Shown here: one piece after another, positions 25,216-37,422 of the stretch
Layout: every line of letters starts with the position of its first letter
How positions within the stretch are numbered: the first letter of the stretch is position 1
Source: Xenopus tropicalis
Lineage: Eukaryota > Chordata > Amphibia > Anura > Pipidae
DNA: 64,000 nt
Assembly: GCF_000004195.4 (NCBI RefSeq)
Contig: NC_030677.2
Coordinates: forward strand, 43,587,142 to 43,651,141
Reading direction: 5' to 3'
Program-made: the position numbers and the translations under genes
The notes under the pieces: generated by a model
What the model was told of the DNA's origin: nothing
Database searches by the model: none
What the model saw: only the letters and a program-made list of their open reading frames with translations

Positions 25216-25385
25216 CAGGGGTCCTCAGCCATTTTTACCTGTGAGCAACATTCAAGTGTAAAAAGAGTTGGGGAGCAACACAAGCATAAAAAAAGTTCCT
25301 GGGGGTGCCAAATAAAGGCTGTTATTGGCTACTGGGCCATGGTAAAAAGGCCAACAAGCTGCCTTACAGGACAAATTTTGAGTCA
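25216..25385. mobile_element. hAT-type MITE, truncated copy 3
   Basis: It starts CAGGGGTCCTCAGCC and shares GTTGGGGAGCAACACAAGCA and GTGCCAAATAAAGGCT with copies 1 and 2. The sequence diverges before the right inverted end, so no target duplication can be assigned. Confidence 0.7.
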
Positions 25386-26343
25386 CAGGCGATGACAACC
25401 CATGTATGGCCAGCTTAGGTAGGACTTAACATTAAGCTGACTCCTTAGGAATCTGGTGTGATGGAAAATTATACAATTCATATTCATACAAAGTCATATT
25501 TTATGCTTTTTGATAAATTTATACAAAGCGAAAAGAAATGTTAAGTTATAGTGACTTTTAAATAGTTTTTACCAGTCCAGTAACCCATAGCAACTAATCA
25601 CCTTTTAGCTGGATCAGTCATGCTAGAATCTTGAAAGCAAAAGTCGAATTATTTGAACGCCACTGCTTTCATGTGTCTTTGTTCTGAAAAGCAAGGAGAC
25701 AAGGTTCAAATCAACAATCTGTATGAATAGATAACTATAATATCTTCTAGATACAGAAATACAAGGAGTCAGGGCCCTTAGCAGTAATCTGTTAAAGAAC
25801 ATTGCTTGGATATTTCCTATGTTGTTTAAAGGTTCATGGCTTTTGCATGGGTTACTTTGTAAGCTTGAAACGTCTCTGTATAACATTCAAGGCAAATATA
25901 CAGAATCAAACTACACACATTAGTTGCAAAAAGAAAGGCATTTAACATCTAAAGGTCCCTGGGCTTTAACATATGGTGTTGATTCATCTCAAAAGCCACC
26001 GAGCTAAGTTCTTGCAGTGATGAATATTTCTCTTTTATGTTTTTACAATGAAGGAGTGTCACAAGCAGCAGCAGAAAACAAAAGGCAGGTTGTGAAGCCG
26101 ACATCTCGACTGGGAGTGCCGCTGACAAAGGTGCAGCTTTGCACAGTGCAATGGCAATAAGGCCCAGAAGCTTTAAGGACTTACACACCATTATTTTGCA
26201 CAGGGGCCCTCCAAGGGCATTCTTTCAGCCCCTGGTGATAAAAAGTTATTTATTATGTGTATTGCCAATCTGACAATATACATGGCTACTATTTCCAGGA
26301 CATAACTTTCCTACGATTGTTGTCTGTCAATTAATGGCCAGAA

Positions 26344-26436
26344 CATCGTCTGATTTGTTATTTTTCTGACTTAGAAGATCGTCTGATTTGTTATTTTTCT
26401 GACTTAGAAGATCGTCTGATTTGTTATTTTTCTCAC
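26344..26436. repeat. 33-bp tandem triplication
   Basis: Three nearly identical units of 33 bp lie head to tail, each containing ATCGTCTGATTTGTTATTTT followed by TCTGACTTAGAAG. The last unit has CTCAC in place of CTGAC. The near identity indicates a recent local duplication. Confidence 0.9.
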
Positions 26437-28650
26437 TTCAGTCCTATAATTGAAATCAAAATGGTTTAGATTGTAGCATTAAGATGTACAATCTATATCC
26501 AAACGTTCATCGTACGACTAATCTCCCCGTGGGCCACTGCCCTTAGGGTCTAAGTTTTGAGGTACTTGGAATGAGGTGCAGGACTCAGTCGATTCCTTTG
26601 GGTCATAGCTCAAGTCTGTAGGTAAGTGGCCGATATAGTAGAATTTCTGCATAGAATGCAAAGTGAAATGTTGGTCTTTGTTACATTTATATAGGAGCTG
26701 AGCCATTTCTGCTATGAGGTGAAGGGGGCTGTTTGCTCAAGTAACAATTCTGGAAGTGCAAAATTGCAGTGCAAGTTGAAGAGCCAGTCTTTAGGGCTTA
26801 ATCTAAATGGTTCTTCACTTAGTCCTAAGAATAAGAACACAGCAATGATTCTATCTCTGATCGGCAAATACCTAGAACTGTAAATATGACATCATTTTGA
26901 AATACTGTATAAAAGGCCTCTGATCAATGATCTGTGAGAGTACCATTATGGTATACAGTATGTGTTAATTTGAATATAATGTTGACTTCGACTCTTTATG
27001 TTGGTTTATGACTTTATGACACAAGTGTCTCCAGATACTGTATGCCTTGCACTATCAGGGGAGATTGTGAGGCATTAGCCTTTGAAGCAAATTAGTACTG
27101 TAAAAATAAACACAGTTATTAAGATATATGTCTGTGATATTGTCCAACCATAATCCTGTTCAAGGTGGTGCCGCCTTTATTGGACTCATGTAATTCAGGT
27201 GAACAGCGAATGTTGTCTGTTAAGTGGATCCTTTTAACTCAGGGTAATAAGTTTTGCCACCTTCAGCTGGAGGGCTTTAAACTTGACTTGGGATATTGAT
27301 ACTGCAAGTTTCGGCTTTTGCTAGATCATTTTTTTATTTGTGCAGATAAAGCTTGGTTAGTAAGCACAGGCTAATGCCACATGGGGCAGATTCTCGGCCT
27401 GTGGATAGGCAAGGCCAATAATCTGCCCCTATGCTTCAAAAATCTGATTGTGGTGCCTGCAGGTTGCAGCACAGCCGTGTTGGATCTTTGGCATTAGCCA
27501 TAAGCCACCAAATCATGGTGGTCCTGATAATAATGTGTCTGGGTTTTCTCTCCCCCCCCCACTAAAAAACCCCTCCGGGTATTTTGACTATGTTTTCAAG
27601 AACATAAACACCCAGAGGTTATGCAGCTTACCCCTCAAATTATGTGTTTTTATTTCTTTTAAATTTAGGGGTTTTGTGGTTTTACCTACTTGACGAGACA
27701 AGAAAAAAATATTTTCTTTTTTAAAGTGCTTTTCTCTCTGTTAGCAATAAATGCACTGTTAAGAAAATGCTCTTTATTTTTATGTGGGTTGCCAATAACT
27801 TTTAGTCACACAAGAGAAATTTGCACTTAGCATTGATTTCAGGATTGAGTTTTTTTGTCTCTAAAATTGATTAGAGATGGCTAAATGCAGAAATAACTGA
27901 AGTTTTCTTACAAAGGTGAATTAGCACTGTATTTCTCTCATTAAAATAATAATGATTTTGGGCTCAATTAAGCTGTAGTCTCTTTTGCATTAAAACACAT
28001 TGACAAAAATTGTTTCTTTATCTACTACACACTTTCTTACCCATACACACATACAGCGTAGGCTAAAATGAAATAAATCACTTCATGGCCAAAAGTGCCC
28101 AGACACCCATCTATCTTATATATTGTTTTTAAACCAATAGTATTAATATGATAAGTTCTGTAAAGAGCTTGCATTACCTTGACTGTTACCACAAAGTAGA
28201 ATGCATAGAATTGTTAGGAATGTATTATAAAGATTTTGCCCATAAAAGGCACCCATACTTTTGGTCATATAGCATATTTATAGAGCTGAGATTAGTGTAC
28301 ATTCTTCTAAAATAGCATTCCAGGTTATTTCACATGGGGAGAGGTGCTTCAGGCTAAAATGGAACAGGCCAGTAGACAAGCTTCATAAACTTCAATGCTG
28401 CAGTTACAAGAAAGCTATTTCAATTGGCTTGTCTCTGAAGGAAGTCAACAGCAAATCCCATAGTGTCTCCAACTGTTACTTGCTCAGTTACCTTTTGTTA
28501 TGTTAGATCTGTTAGAGGAACGTATTTAAAATAATTTGCAGGAGATTTTCAAGACATCTAATCACCCTTGCCTGTTCTGCACCATTATCCAATATACCAC
28601 CATATGGTTGGAAGACTGGTTATAATACAGTAAATATGTCATACATTCAA

Positions 28651-29207
28651 TTAAAGGTGGCCATACACATTACAAATATGATCTTTTCTGCAACCATAGG
28701 GCGCAAGAAAGCTTGTTTGTTTCCTATACTAACGCCAAGAGCTGAATTGTCAGACAAGTATATCTTCAAAGGCTTGCCATCAAAATTTTCCATCCTGCCT
28801 GATTGACGAGACAACCGATATTCAAGGCTTTGACAATACCGGTTTCATTTGATAAAATAATAATATGGCTGCATATATGGGGAACCTTTAAAAGTAAATA
28901 GGGTCCTTAGTGAGAGTGGAGGTTATATAAATCTCTTAAAAGCCTGAATCAGAACAGTTAAGGTCCCCATTGGGGTCCCTTGGACCGATTCGGCAGCTTA
29001 TCAGCCCATGTAGGGGCAGAACCGAGGGGCCTGGCCGACCGACATCTGGCCTGAAATTGGCCAGATATCAATCGGGCAGGTTAGAAAATCCAGTCGCCTA
29101 CATGCCTCCCCGATATCGCCCACACGTAGGTGGGGATATCGGGTGAAGATCCGCTCGCTTGGTGACATTGCCAAGCGAGTGGATCTGCGTGTGTATGGCC
29201 AGCTTTA
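28651..29207. mobile_element. GGTGGCCATACAC element(s), possibly composite
   Basis: The left end is TTAAAGGTGGCCATACACAT and the right end GTGTGTATGGCCAGCTTTA. Inside is a hairpin, CCGATATCGCCCACACGTAG then GTGGGGATATCGGGTGAAG. Next comes a second hairpin with CCGCTCGCTTGG and CCAAGCGAGTGG. A piece of the same interior occurs at 22705-22780. It may be two insertions joined. Confidence 0.55.
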
Positions 29208-30146
29208 GAATTCAAGGTTTTTGTGTAACAAATTGGTTCTTGAATGCAGTATTTAGGCTGTACACTATAAATGAGTAGGTTTTTGCTTGTTTCTCATTGT
29301 GAGACTTCCTGCTGATGAAGTTGGATCAGTGTTTGACATCACTTTCCTTATTGTGTTTTTATCTGATCTCCAGTTGTATTGTGCTTATTTTCCTATCTAT
29401 ACACCATGCTGAAATGCAAATGTAGAGATTGGCAGTAGACTGGTGATACACTTTAATTGTCCAATATTCTTTTTATAGAAAAACACATCTTGCAAAGGAG
29501 CTTTGAGGACCTTGGCTATCTGTTCTGTGAGATATCCTAACCTTCAACGAGGCTGTTGTTACTGCCAGCACTCCTACATATGAAAGAACTCATTCTGCCT
29601 TTGTGTTTGGCTGAACTGGGAAGGGTTGCCACCTGGTCTCATATTAAATGAAAGCATTTGTTAGTGAAAACTGGCTCATTCTGTCCTCCACAATCTCTGA
29701 TATTAAAAGGGAACCCTTGGCCAATTCTTTGTCCTTCCCCCTCCCTTCTCTATGATTCCACAGGAACATAAAACCAATTACTGGCTAAAGCAGTTTATTC
29801 TGTGGCCAGGTTATATCCTGACATAATTGTGTCCCTCATTACTATGTATAAAAAGACCTTTAAGGTCTGTTGTATAATGAAATATTTAGGAAATGGAAGA
29901 AAAGGTTGTATGAAGAAATCAGCCCTAAACAACCATGTTTAGTATTTTTAAATTTCTTTGTCCAAAGTCATTTGTATAGTACCTAGGGTTGTGGTGTAAC
30001 TATATGTAAGATATGACCTTTATTTTCCAGTAAAGATGTGGGATATAAACAAATATACACTGACGTTTATGTTACTGAATAGGCATAGCCACTAGTCCTT
30101 GGGGCAGGGGTTAACATTTTACTTATTATTCAATCATTTTCCAGAC

Positions 30147-30348
30147 TAAAGGTGGCCATACACGTGGCAATCTGAAACATCGTCAGATGTGCCACACACC
30201 ATTCAGGGCTGAATCGGCAGGTAACGAGGTAGAAACAATAGGATTTCTACCTCCTTCTGCCGATTCAGCTCTGAAGGGAGATTTTGATCAGGCGCCTTCT
30301 ATGGCGAGGTTTCGTACAATATTATCGGTGCGTGTATGGCCACCTTAA
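30147..30348. mobile_element. GGTGGCCATACACG MITE, compact copy
   Basis: The ends TAAAGGTGGCCATACACG and CGTGTATGGCCACCTTAA are inverted repeats. Inside, CTGAATCGGCAG...GAGGTAGAAA is answered by TTTCTACCTCCTTCTGCCGATTCAG, so it is a full hairpin of about 200 bp. It is the clearest copy of this family. Another is at 50074-50391. Confidence 0.75.
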
Positions 30349-31504
30349 CTCTGTTGATTGAGTCAGTATTTCATTCTAACAAAAAACAAAGCATGGCAGC
30401 ACCCACTCATTATACAAATGTAATTAGAATAGACTAGAACATAGGTAGGAAAATACAAAAATGTGAAAGTAAAGTTTAGTTATCAAGGTTTTTCAGATTC
30501 TATAATTTTTAAAAAAATCAGATTCTATATATTTGCATAACTCCTGTGGTTTGAGGACTGTATGTATATAATCTATATAGGCTAGGATTTAGTTAGTTTA
30601 GTTAGTTAGTTAAACATGTAGCATCACCTGTAACCCTTTCCAACACTAGAGGTGTCTCCATATTTTCTCAGCGCTAAAGTTCTTGTTTGATTTGTTTGCA
30701 TCCTTCCCTGCTTGTCATGCAGCTATTTCTCCCCCTAGCAAATACATTTTGTCTGAGTTAGGCTGCAGGTCCTCTGCACAGAATCGTTAAAATGATTGAT
30801 GCCCACAGGGGCAAGCTAACTTGAAATTCTTCTCGCTTCTCTGCTGTTTTTCTCAGAATCCTTCCTCTTCTCTTTTTCTCCCTTTAGCATGGGAACGGGA
30901 GTTTTCCAGGGCTGTGTTCTGCTTGGTAAAGTTTTGCTGACTGGTTTTGTGCATATAGCAAAAAAATAATGATTAGAATTTAAATAAGCGTACTTTGTTA
31001 TATCGCACATTTTTGCAGTTTTTAAAATACCTCCCCTTCAATAAAGCTTTGGAAACCACCTTGAGCTATATCATAGAAAGATTTCTAAGAAGACCATATA
31101 CCTAGTCATCTCTTCTGTAATACAGAGGTGTAAGCTTAGAGCCTTTATTGGAAGTGTTAGTTGGTTGGAGTCAGTATAGGTCCTGGTCCTATAAAGACTG
31201 TAATATATTTAACCTTGATTTTAGATTTTCATGCACAGAGTCCTGCCCAGCTTGCATTATATGCTTGAGGCCAGGGTCAGATGAATGGATTTGTCCAGTG
31301 CCACACAGAGCTAATGTTGAAGTGATCACTATGAATCAACCCCAAGACCTTTTTAGTTAGCATCTAATGACATTGAGCCATTGCTTCTTTTAGTCACCCC
31401 ATCCCCATCCTGTCTCCTTAGATGCTGAGATGCTCCAGCAGATACAACAGCTGATAAGTACTGTATTATACATTGTTGTTAAAGGCAAGCCCTCAGCTTA
31501 TGCA

Positions 31505-31600
31505 TTAATGCAGGGCTATCCACCTGGAGGTCCGCAGGCCAGATGTGGCCCTCCAAAGGCTTTTTATGGCCCACAGTCTGCTCAATGGCTCCGTAGACTT
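31505..31600. mobile_element. Possible hAT-end fragment (GTCCGCAGGCC)
   Basis: GCTATCCACCTGGAGGTCCG followed by CAGGCCAGATGTGGCCCTCC resembles, at a distance, the left end of the hAT element at 36297 (GCTGTCCAACTGGCGGCCCG). No right end or target duplication is seen. Confidence 0.35.
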
Positions 31601-32554
31601 CATGGTATGATATCATCCATCATATTAATAGAATCTGACCCTCAAACACTATGTATAAGAAATAATCATCCCAAAACATGTATTGCACTGCACTTCATTA
31701 ATGCATTAAAGGCATTTCCACCAGTTAAAAGCCTGGACAACCACAAGCCCAGTGTTGGGTATAGGCATTGTTCATTATCGGTTAAAGTCATTTGCTTCTA
31801 TAGCCCATGTACCAACAAACCTTTATCATTCATCAGATAATTAGTTGCTAGTTTTGTTTGTAGGCAGCCAATCAGAATAAACCTCCTGAAATGTCAGCAG
31901 TGATGTTGTTGGGCCCTTATTAACCACAAATACACACATTGTTTGAAGATACTTTACAATGCTGAACACATGTTTTGGCCAAATAAAAGATATAGTTAAT
32001 TTAAAAACTAAACATTTGCTTTGACAAATCAGGGACATCTTTTGTTGATGACTAGTATGAAGAGGTGTTCAAATTCTCAATATTTAGAAAAGGCCTTTCA
32101 AGCTGCTAAACCCTAGGTGGCATAGGGTTAATTGCTTGCGGTTTCCAACAGGTATCTGTAAATTCCCTCACTTATCATGACTGAGATGTGAGTCACTCCT
32201 TGGTGATAAATACCTTTCGCACTAGACTTCTGCCTTACATTAAACTGTAGTCAAGGCAATGGTAAAAAACTGACAGGAACATCATAAATCTGCTGCTGAA
32301 AGCTGCAAGGGTCATTTTTGGCCCTATTAGTGGCAGAGACAGAATGATGAATGACCCTTGAGAATTAAACTGCTGTGAGGTCTACATTTGTTGGGAATTG
32401 TGCTGAAGAACAGCCACAGCCTATTCCGTATTCCACATGCTAATGTCTGTACTCTGGGTAGGAAGGAGAAAATATGAAAACTTGGAACTGGCGTTTTATT
32501 TCTGGGCATACACAGGGTCCTAGAACTTCCATAGAACCCCATAAGGGCACAAGC

Positions 32555-32860
32555 AGTGTAGATCCGCTTATCTCAGCCCTGTGTGGATCTGCTTTCCATA
32601 CACTACTCCGTGTGCCTGCACTAAAAACTACAGTATCTGCCGCAGTACAAAAAACTACAGTATCTGCCTCAGTGTAGGCACACACAGAGGAGTGTAGGTC
32701 TGCCCAAGAACACCTGCTTTTGTGTTTTAGAGGCGGACCTACACTCCACTCCATTGTGTTTGCCTGCACTGAAGGGGATCCTGTATATTTTAGTGCAGAC
32801 ACCCAGGACAGTGTATGGAAAGCGGATCCGCTTCTCTCATGGATCTAAACTCAGTGTGCC
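32555..32860. mobile_element. Inverted-repeat element (GTAGATCCGCTT)
   Basis: GATCCGCTTATCTCAGCCC and GATCTGCTTTCCATACACTA on the left are mirrored by TGTATGGAAAGCGGATCCG and CTTCTCTCATGGATC on the right. The interior includes the direct duplication AAAACTACAGTATCTGCC (x2, about 32624-32666) and a small hairpin, AGTGTAGGTCTGCC...GGCGGACCTACACT. It is MITE-like, with no coding capacity. Confidence 0.6.
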
Positions 32861-33954
32861 TTTGTCATAATTTCCATAGTTGTAGAATTGTAGTGAACTG
32901 AATTAGTGTCACTTCCCTTCATTCATCTGTTCATTACAGAGACCTGTGACCTTACTAGATCCTTTCCTCATTTGGTAGCGAACATGTGTAGTTTTTCTCA
33001 GTTACCTAACAGCCGGATATATGACTGATTTTTGCCCATCATGTGCCAGGAACTTTGATAGACTGCCTGCTGATGGCGCATACACCTGGCCTCTTCAAAC
33101 GAAAAAACTTATTAACAGGTTTTCTGCCTAATTCCTAACAATTTCCCGCTTCCCAAACACTGACCTATCTTTTAGCCATTAGGTTAAGGATCACATTCTT
33201 CTAAAATATTTGCCAACATCATGTCAACATCATCTCTGTTAGTGGGCAAATAAGTGATTAGCTATTTGCAATTTAGATTTCGCAATTGGCGGTTACATCT
33301 CTAGGGCCCCTTTGCCAGTGTTACATCCATCTGCCTAGTGCCCATCAAGGTACAACATTGGCCCCTTATGAGTACGTTGTTGTACAGTTGACTATATCAG
33401 GCCTCATTGTGACAGAACATCATGAATGCAAAGCCTATATTATTCACATCTATACTTGGAAAAGAGTAGTGTTAAGGGGGCAACATATAATAGTTTTCAT
33501 GTATTCAATAAATAAGACTTGTAATGAACATCCTTTCTGCCTGTTGACTTTTTAATTGTCTTTATCTGTGTTTTTGTTATTTCTTGCACTGGGCAGAGCA
33601 GAATATTGATATTGAAATTACTTTCATGAAGCAACTAATGCAAACACCTGGAAAAAATTCCAAATGATCAGTTAATCAACTTCTCCATATCTGTCACCAC
33701 ATTTTTTCTCCATCCCAGGGGGTTTTGGCCCTTGAGAATATTGTGAGCTGTTAAAACTGACCAATTACACATTAGCATTTCCAATGATCAGAAATCAGAT
33801 TTTAGTATTTAAATATGTTTTTCTTTCTCCACATGTATAGTATATAATATTAGCTCCCTTTTGCAGAGAGGCTAAAGGTCTCCCACTGTGGAATTGCAAT
33901 GTAATGTTTATGCAACTAAATAGATTGAAGGAAGGCTGATTGTAAAACATATGA

Positions 33955-34551
33955 ATGCCGTTGACTGGCACCACCGTGTTCAGCACTCGACTTGGCACCG
34001 CGGAGACGGCAATGATGTCCCACTTTCAAGGACTAATGTCTCCAACTGTTTACCTGAGATGTCACTGGGGTCTTTTGTTCAGAAGCAGTCGACAGCGTGG
34101 GCAGGCAAAGAAATTAAAAGATCTCTGTGTCTCTGCTCAACACTTATTATCAGACTTTTCACTTGTTCCTCCTGATTTTGTCTCCTGCCAACTTTGTTTC
34201 GTTGGCAGGATCAGGTGCTTGATTAAGTCCCTGCGGGTTATTCATCTAAGCCGCCAGCTAAAAGGCTCCGATCTCAGCTTTCTAGAGAGAACGTTTAGCT
34301 TCAAAGTATTGTTGGGGATTTTAGCTTTACCTGCCTTTAGAGCACAGCGGGCTGACTCATTTTCAGCAAGAGCTCCCCTGCAGATCAACGTTGTGTTTGA
34401 GAGCCCTCTTATTCTAATCATTTACATGCAGTCATTTCATTTGGGTTTAAAAATGTGCCCTTTCTTGAATCAAACCCTATCTGCACGTTTTAGTAAAATA
34501 ATTGTACTGACGACATTTAGACTACAAATACCTTTTTTTCTAGGCCAGTGA
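33955..34551 (+). other. Unexplained 198-codon open frame in non-repetitive intron DNA
   Basis: An ATG-initiated frame of 597 bases lies in intron 3, 1.5 kb upstream of exon 4. A second frame (33951-34175) overlaps it. The predicted protein has no domain I recognise and no signal peptide or repeat. The DNA does not look like any repeat family seen elsewhere in the window. It contains hairpin-forming CTGCCAACTTTGTTTCGTTGGCAGG (partly quoted: TGCCAACTT / GTTGGCAGG, about 34187-34210). I do not call it a gene. A chance frame across a conserved non-coding (enhancer-like) block is at least as likely. Confidence 0.2.
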
Positions 34552-34637
34552 GTGGTGAGTACTGTTTTAATCAGTATTTTGTTTTGGGCCCTTGGTGTTA
34601 CTGTTCCTTTAAAGGAAACTACAACAGGAATACCATC

Positions 34638-34662
34638 TATATATATGTGTGTGTGTGTGTGT
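34638..34662. repeat. (TA)n(TG)n microsatellite
   Basis: It is a simple dinucleotide run of about 25 bases. Confidence 0.9.
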
Positions 34663-36008
34663 AAAACACTCAGAGATTCATACATCAAACTGAGCTTAAA
34701 ATAAAAGTAATAAGATATGGGAAGTATTCTGCAATTTTTTAGATTTATGGGTGCCTTGAGACACCAGCGCTATATATGAACGGAAATGCCTTCTTCACGG
34801 TCAGAGAACTAAAGTAGGAGTATGCACTTAAATCACCTTCATGTGGCTTGGAAGTTGGATAAAATATGTGGCCTCTTCCTCCCAGAGCAGCTTGGTTATG
34901 GTTAACTGACAATCTTCAAAGGGGTCATTTCTCTGGTTTAGTGCCCCAATGTCTCAGGTCATCTGTGTATATACTATGTGGCATGTGAAACACTTGTTTC
35001 CTTGTGATACTTAGACATTTTAAGAGGTTGTTAACACGCTTAAAGGGGAAATATAACCTTTTTATTAGCAGGAACTGCATTCTCCTTAGTTTATCTTATA
35101 ACTGATGAGTAAAACATATGTACATAGTGCAAAGAACCATATTTATTTTTGTATATTTGTAAATGTGCCGCTAAGAATATTGGTTTATAAGTGGAATTAA
35201 TTCTCCATTTGAGTATGAAACCTGGTTCCATTAGTTGGGTTGGAACTTCACTGTATAAATGTGGGGCTAGGAAGTATTTATGGATATGTGAGTTGGAGAA
35301 AGGCACAGACGAGGTTAGCCTTCATTCTGCATCTATTGAAGTATATGATCTTGCCCCACATAGACCTGACAACTGTTGCTAAAATGTATTCTCTGGACCA
35401 ATGCATACAGCTGTCATGCCGAGACAGAATACCCATTGTACTGAGATTAAAGGAAAAGCGTAATAAAACTTGTGCTATTGGACTCACACGCTCTTACAGA
35501 TTGAATTTTTATGGATTTATGGAACAGTAAGCACACACTATCCCTTTTACCAGAGCTCCCAGCCTTCAGCCCTCTAGAACTCCCAAAATTGCTGGTGTAA
35601 TTTGATTGCTGTAAGAGCAGGAGGGCTGCAAGACTGGAAAGGATTGGCTTCAGTAGACTTTGCAGGGCTCCAGTATTTATAAAAAGAATGACTGCCTAAC
35701 CTACGGCCCTGGCAATTGGGGAGTGCTTCCTACTTGTATAGTTCCCAGAATAGCTAGAATCAAATCAGCGTTTACCACACATTTTACTCCAGCTGACTAT
35801 ATCAGAACACACATTTCACCTTATCCGGCTTTCAGTCCATGATCCCTAGTGGAGGCTGCCTTTACAGTTTGGGACCCACTGCTTTAATTTGTCATTCCCA
35901 TTACCTTTTGCATTGTAATTGCAATTCAAAATTATTTTCTAACATGTTAATTCCTTTATCTTATTTGGTTTTATGACAAAAATATGATAGAACTTTCTTT
36001 TTTTGCAG

Positions 36009-36070
36009 GTTTAATAACCACTACATCTAGAAAGCTGGACAGGGAGCAGCAATCGGAGCATATACTCGAG
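36009..36070 (+). CDS. fat1: fat1 exon 4 (62-base exon)
   Basis: This tiny exon sits between a 23-kb and a 3.6-kb intron. The acceptor is CTTTTTTTGCAG, a strong pyrimidine tract, and the donor is GTCAGT. It encodes the second half of the EC repeat begun in exon 3: [20 protein letters not shown], where LDRE is the calcium-binding motif of the repeat middle. It is entered at phase 1 and left at phase 0, so its loss from the transcript would shift the frame. It lacks an ATG and is too short for any ORF caller. It was found from the missing piece between exons 3 and 5 and the close match to FAT1. Confidence 0.93.
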
Positions 36071-36288
36071 GTCAGTAACAACATCTTTTTTCATCTAGGT
36101 GCTGTGTTAAAAGGAATCTAATGCTGTTCATACTTTCCCATACTAAACCTTCGCTTCTTCTCCATCTCCTCATTACCCACCTGTATCAGACTCTGGCCTT
36201 GGTTCTATTGCTGTGACAATGGGCTGCAACAGAGCAGAAGTGTCTAATGTAAACAGTGCCATAAAGGGGTTGTTCACCTTTTAGTATG

Positions 36289-37422
36289 ATGTAGAGCAGT
36301 GCTGTCCAACTGGCGGCCCGCGGGCCGCATGCGGCCCGCGACCCCCCTCTGTGTGGCCCCCCACCTGTCTGGCTGCTTTGATAGTTTACTCTTGTGTAAG
36401 CTTTAAATGGTATCAGTACTGTGATTAACTGGCCCCCCTGCATGGTTCTCACCTCAGATTCAGGCTGCAATCAGGCTGTATTGTTTAAATATGTAATCCC
36501 CTGTGTTGTTCACACCTTTTAATCTCTGCATTGTTCACCCCCTGCAGTGTTCACACCTCAGGCTCAGGCTGTAATCACCCATATTGGTCCCCTGTTCACA
36601 CCTCAGGAGCAGTAGAAATCCACAACTAATCCCTGCACACTACAAAAAGAACATATACTGACATAGACATACTGAGGTGGTACTTCAATTAAAAAGTTTT
36701 TTAATATATAGTTATTGTGCAGACTGTAGGAGCAGTGCCAGCATTGTGTCTCTGTAGGCTGCCTGTGTGCTATACACACAGGCATCATAGGGCAAGCAGA
36801 GTATGGCACACACAGGCAGAGTAGGGAAGGCAGAGTATGGCACACACAGGCAGAGTATGGCACACACAGGCAGAGTATGGCACACACAGGCAGAGTATGG
36901 CACACACCAGCCAAGAATGGCAAACACAGTGAAAGTATGGCACACGCAGGCAGGGTAGGGAAGGCAGAGTATGGCACACACAGGCCAAGTATGGCACAAA
37001 CCAGCCAAGAATGGCAAACACAGGGAAAGTATGGCACACAGGCAGGGTAGGGAAGGCAGAGTATGGCACACACAGGCAGGGCAGGGAAGGCAGAGTATGG
37101 CACACACAGGCAGGGTAGGGAAGGCAGAGTATGGCACACACAGGCAGGGCAGGGAAGGCAGAGTATGGCACACACAGGCAGGGCAGGGAAGGCAGAGTAT
37201 GGCACACAGGCAGGGTAGGGCAGGCAGAGTATGGCAGGTTTTTGCTGTATTACAACCATTAATATGGGTATGGTCATGTGATAACATGGGTGTGGGTTCA
37301 AGTGGGTGTGGTTTCAAAAATGGGAGTGGTCAAAACTGGCTTCCATTATCGGCCCTCCACCACGTAGGTCGGAAAAATTGCGGCCCTCGGTACAACAGAA
37401 GTTGGACAGCACTGATGTAGAG
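36289..37422. mobile_element. hAT element (1,118 bp) with perfect ends and 8-bp TSD
   Basis: The element at 36297-37414 starts CAGTGCTGTCCAACT and ends AGTTGGACAGCACTG, a perfect 15-bp inverted repeat. Both flanks are ATGTAGAG (36289-36296 and 37415-37422). The subterminal regions are GC-rich (GGCGGCCCGCGGGCCGC). It has no transposase. About 450 bp of the interior is the tandem repeat at 36784-37233. The perfect ends and duplication indicate a fairly recent insertion. Confidence 0.92.
36784..37233. repeat. Minisatellite inside the hAT element
   Basis: The basic unit is AGGCAGAGTATGGCACACAC (20 bp). In the right half it alternates with AGGCAGGGTAGGGA, giving a ~34-bp higher-order unit. In the left half, variants with CAAGAATGGCAAACACAG appear. 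All minus-strand frames stay open across it, producing three overlapping frames of 140-232 codons with Cys/Leu/Pro repeats. These are repeat artefacts. Confidence 0.9.

Larger units (their letters stand above)
12991..36008 (+). other. fat1: fat1 intron 3 (23 kb)
   Basis: This is the largest complete intron in the window. It holds small hairpin repeats (13336-13505, 13917-14042), a palindromic MITE (15163-15438), MITEs at 16405-16645 and 17932-18431, two hAT MITEs (21150-21401, 21462-21768) and a truncated third (25216-25385). It also has a 33-bp triplication (26344-26436), GGTGGCCATACAC elements (28651-29207, 30147-30348) and an inverted-repeat element at 32555-32860. Bases 22800-25200, 26450-28600 and 33000-36000 hold no element I recognise, apart from the open frame at 33955-34551. 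Confidence 0.85.

Noticed and set aside
36784..37233. CRISPR-like array of short direct repeats
   Set aside because: The units are contiguous, with no unique spacers, and the DNA is vertebrate. It is a minisatellite.
36603..37317. Long minus-strand open frames (232, 201 and 140 codons)
   Set aside because: They are produced by a stop-free tandem repeat inside a hAT element. The protein is low-complexity, and all three frames are open over the same bases.
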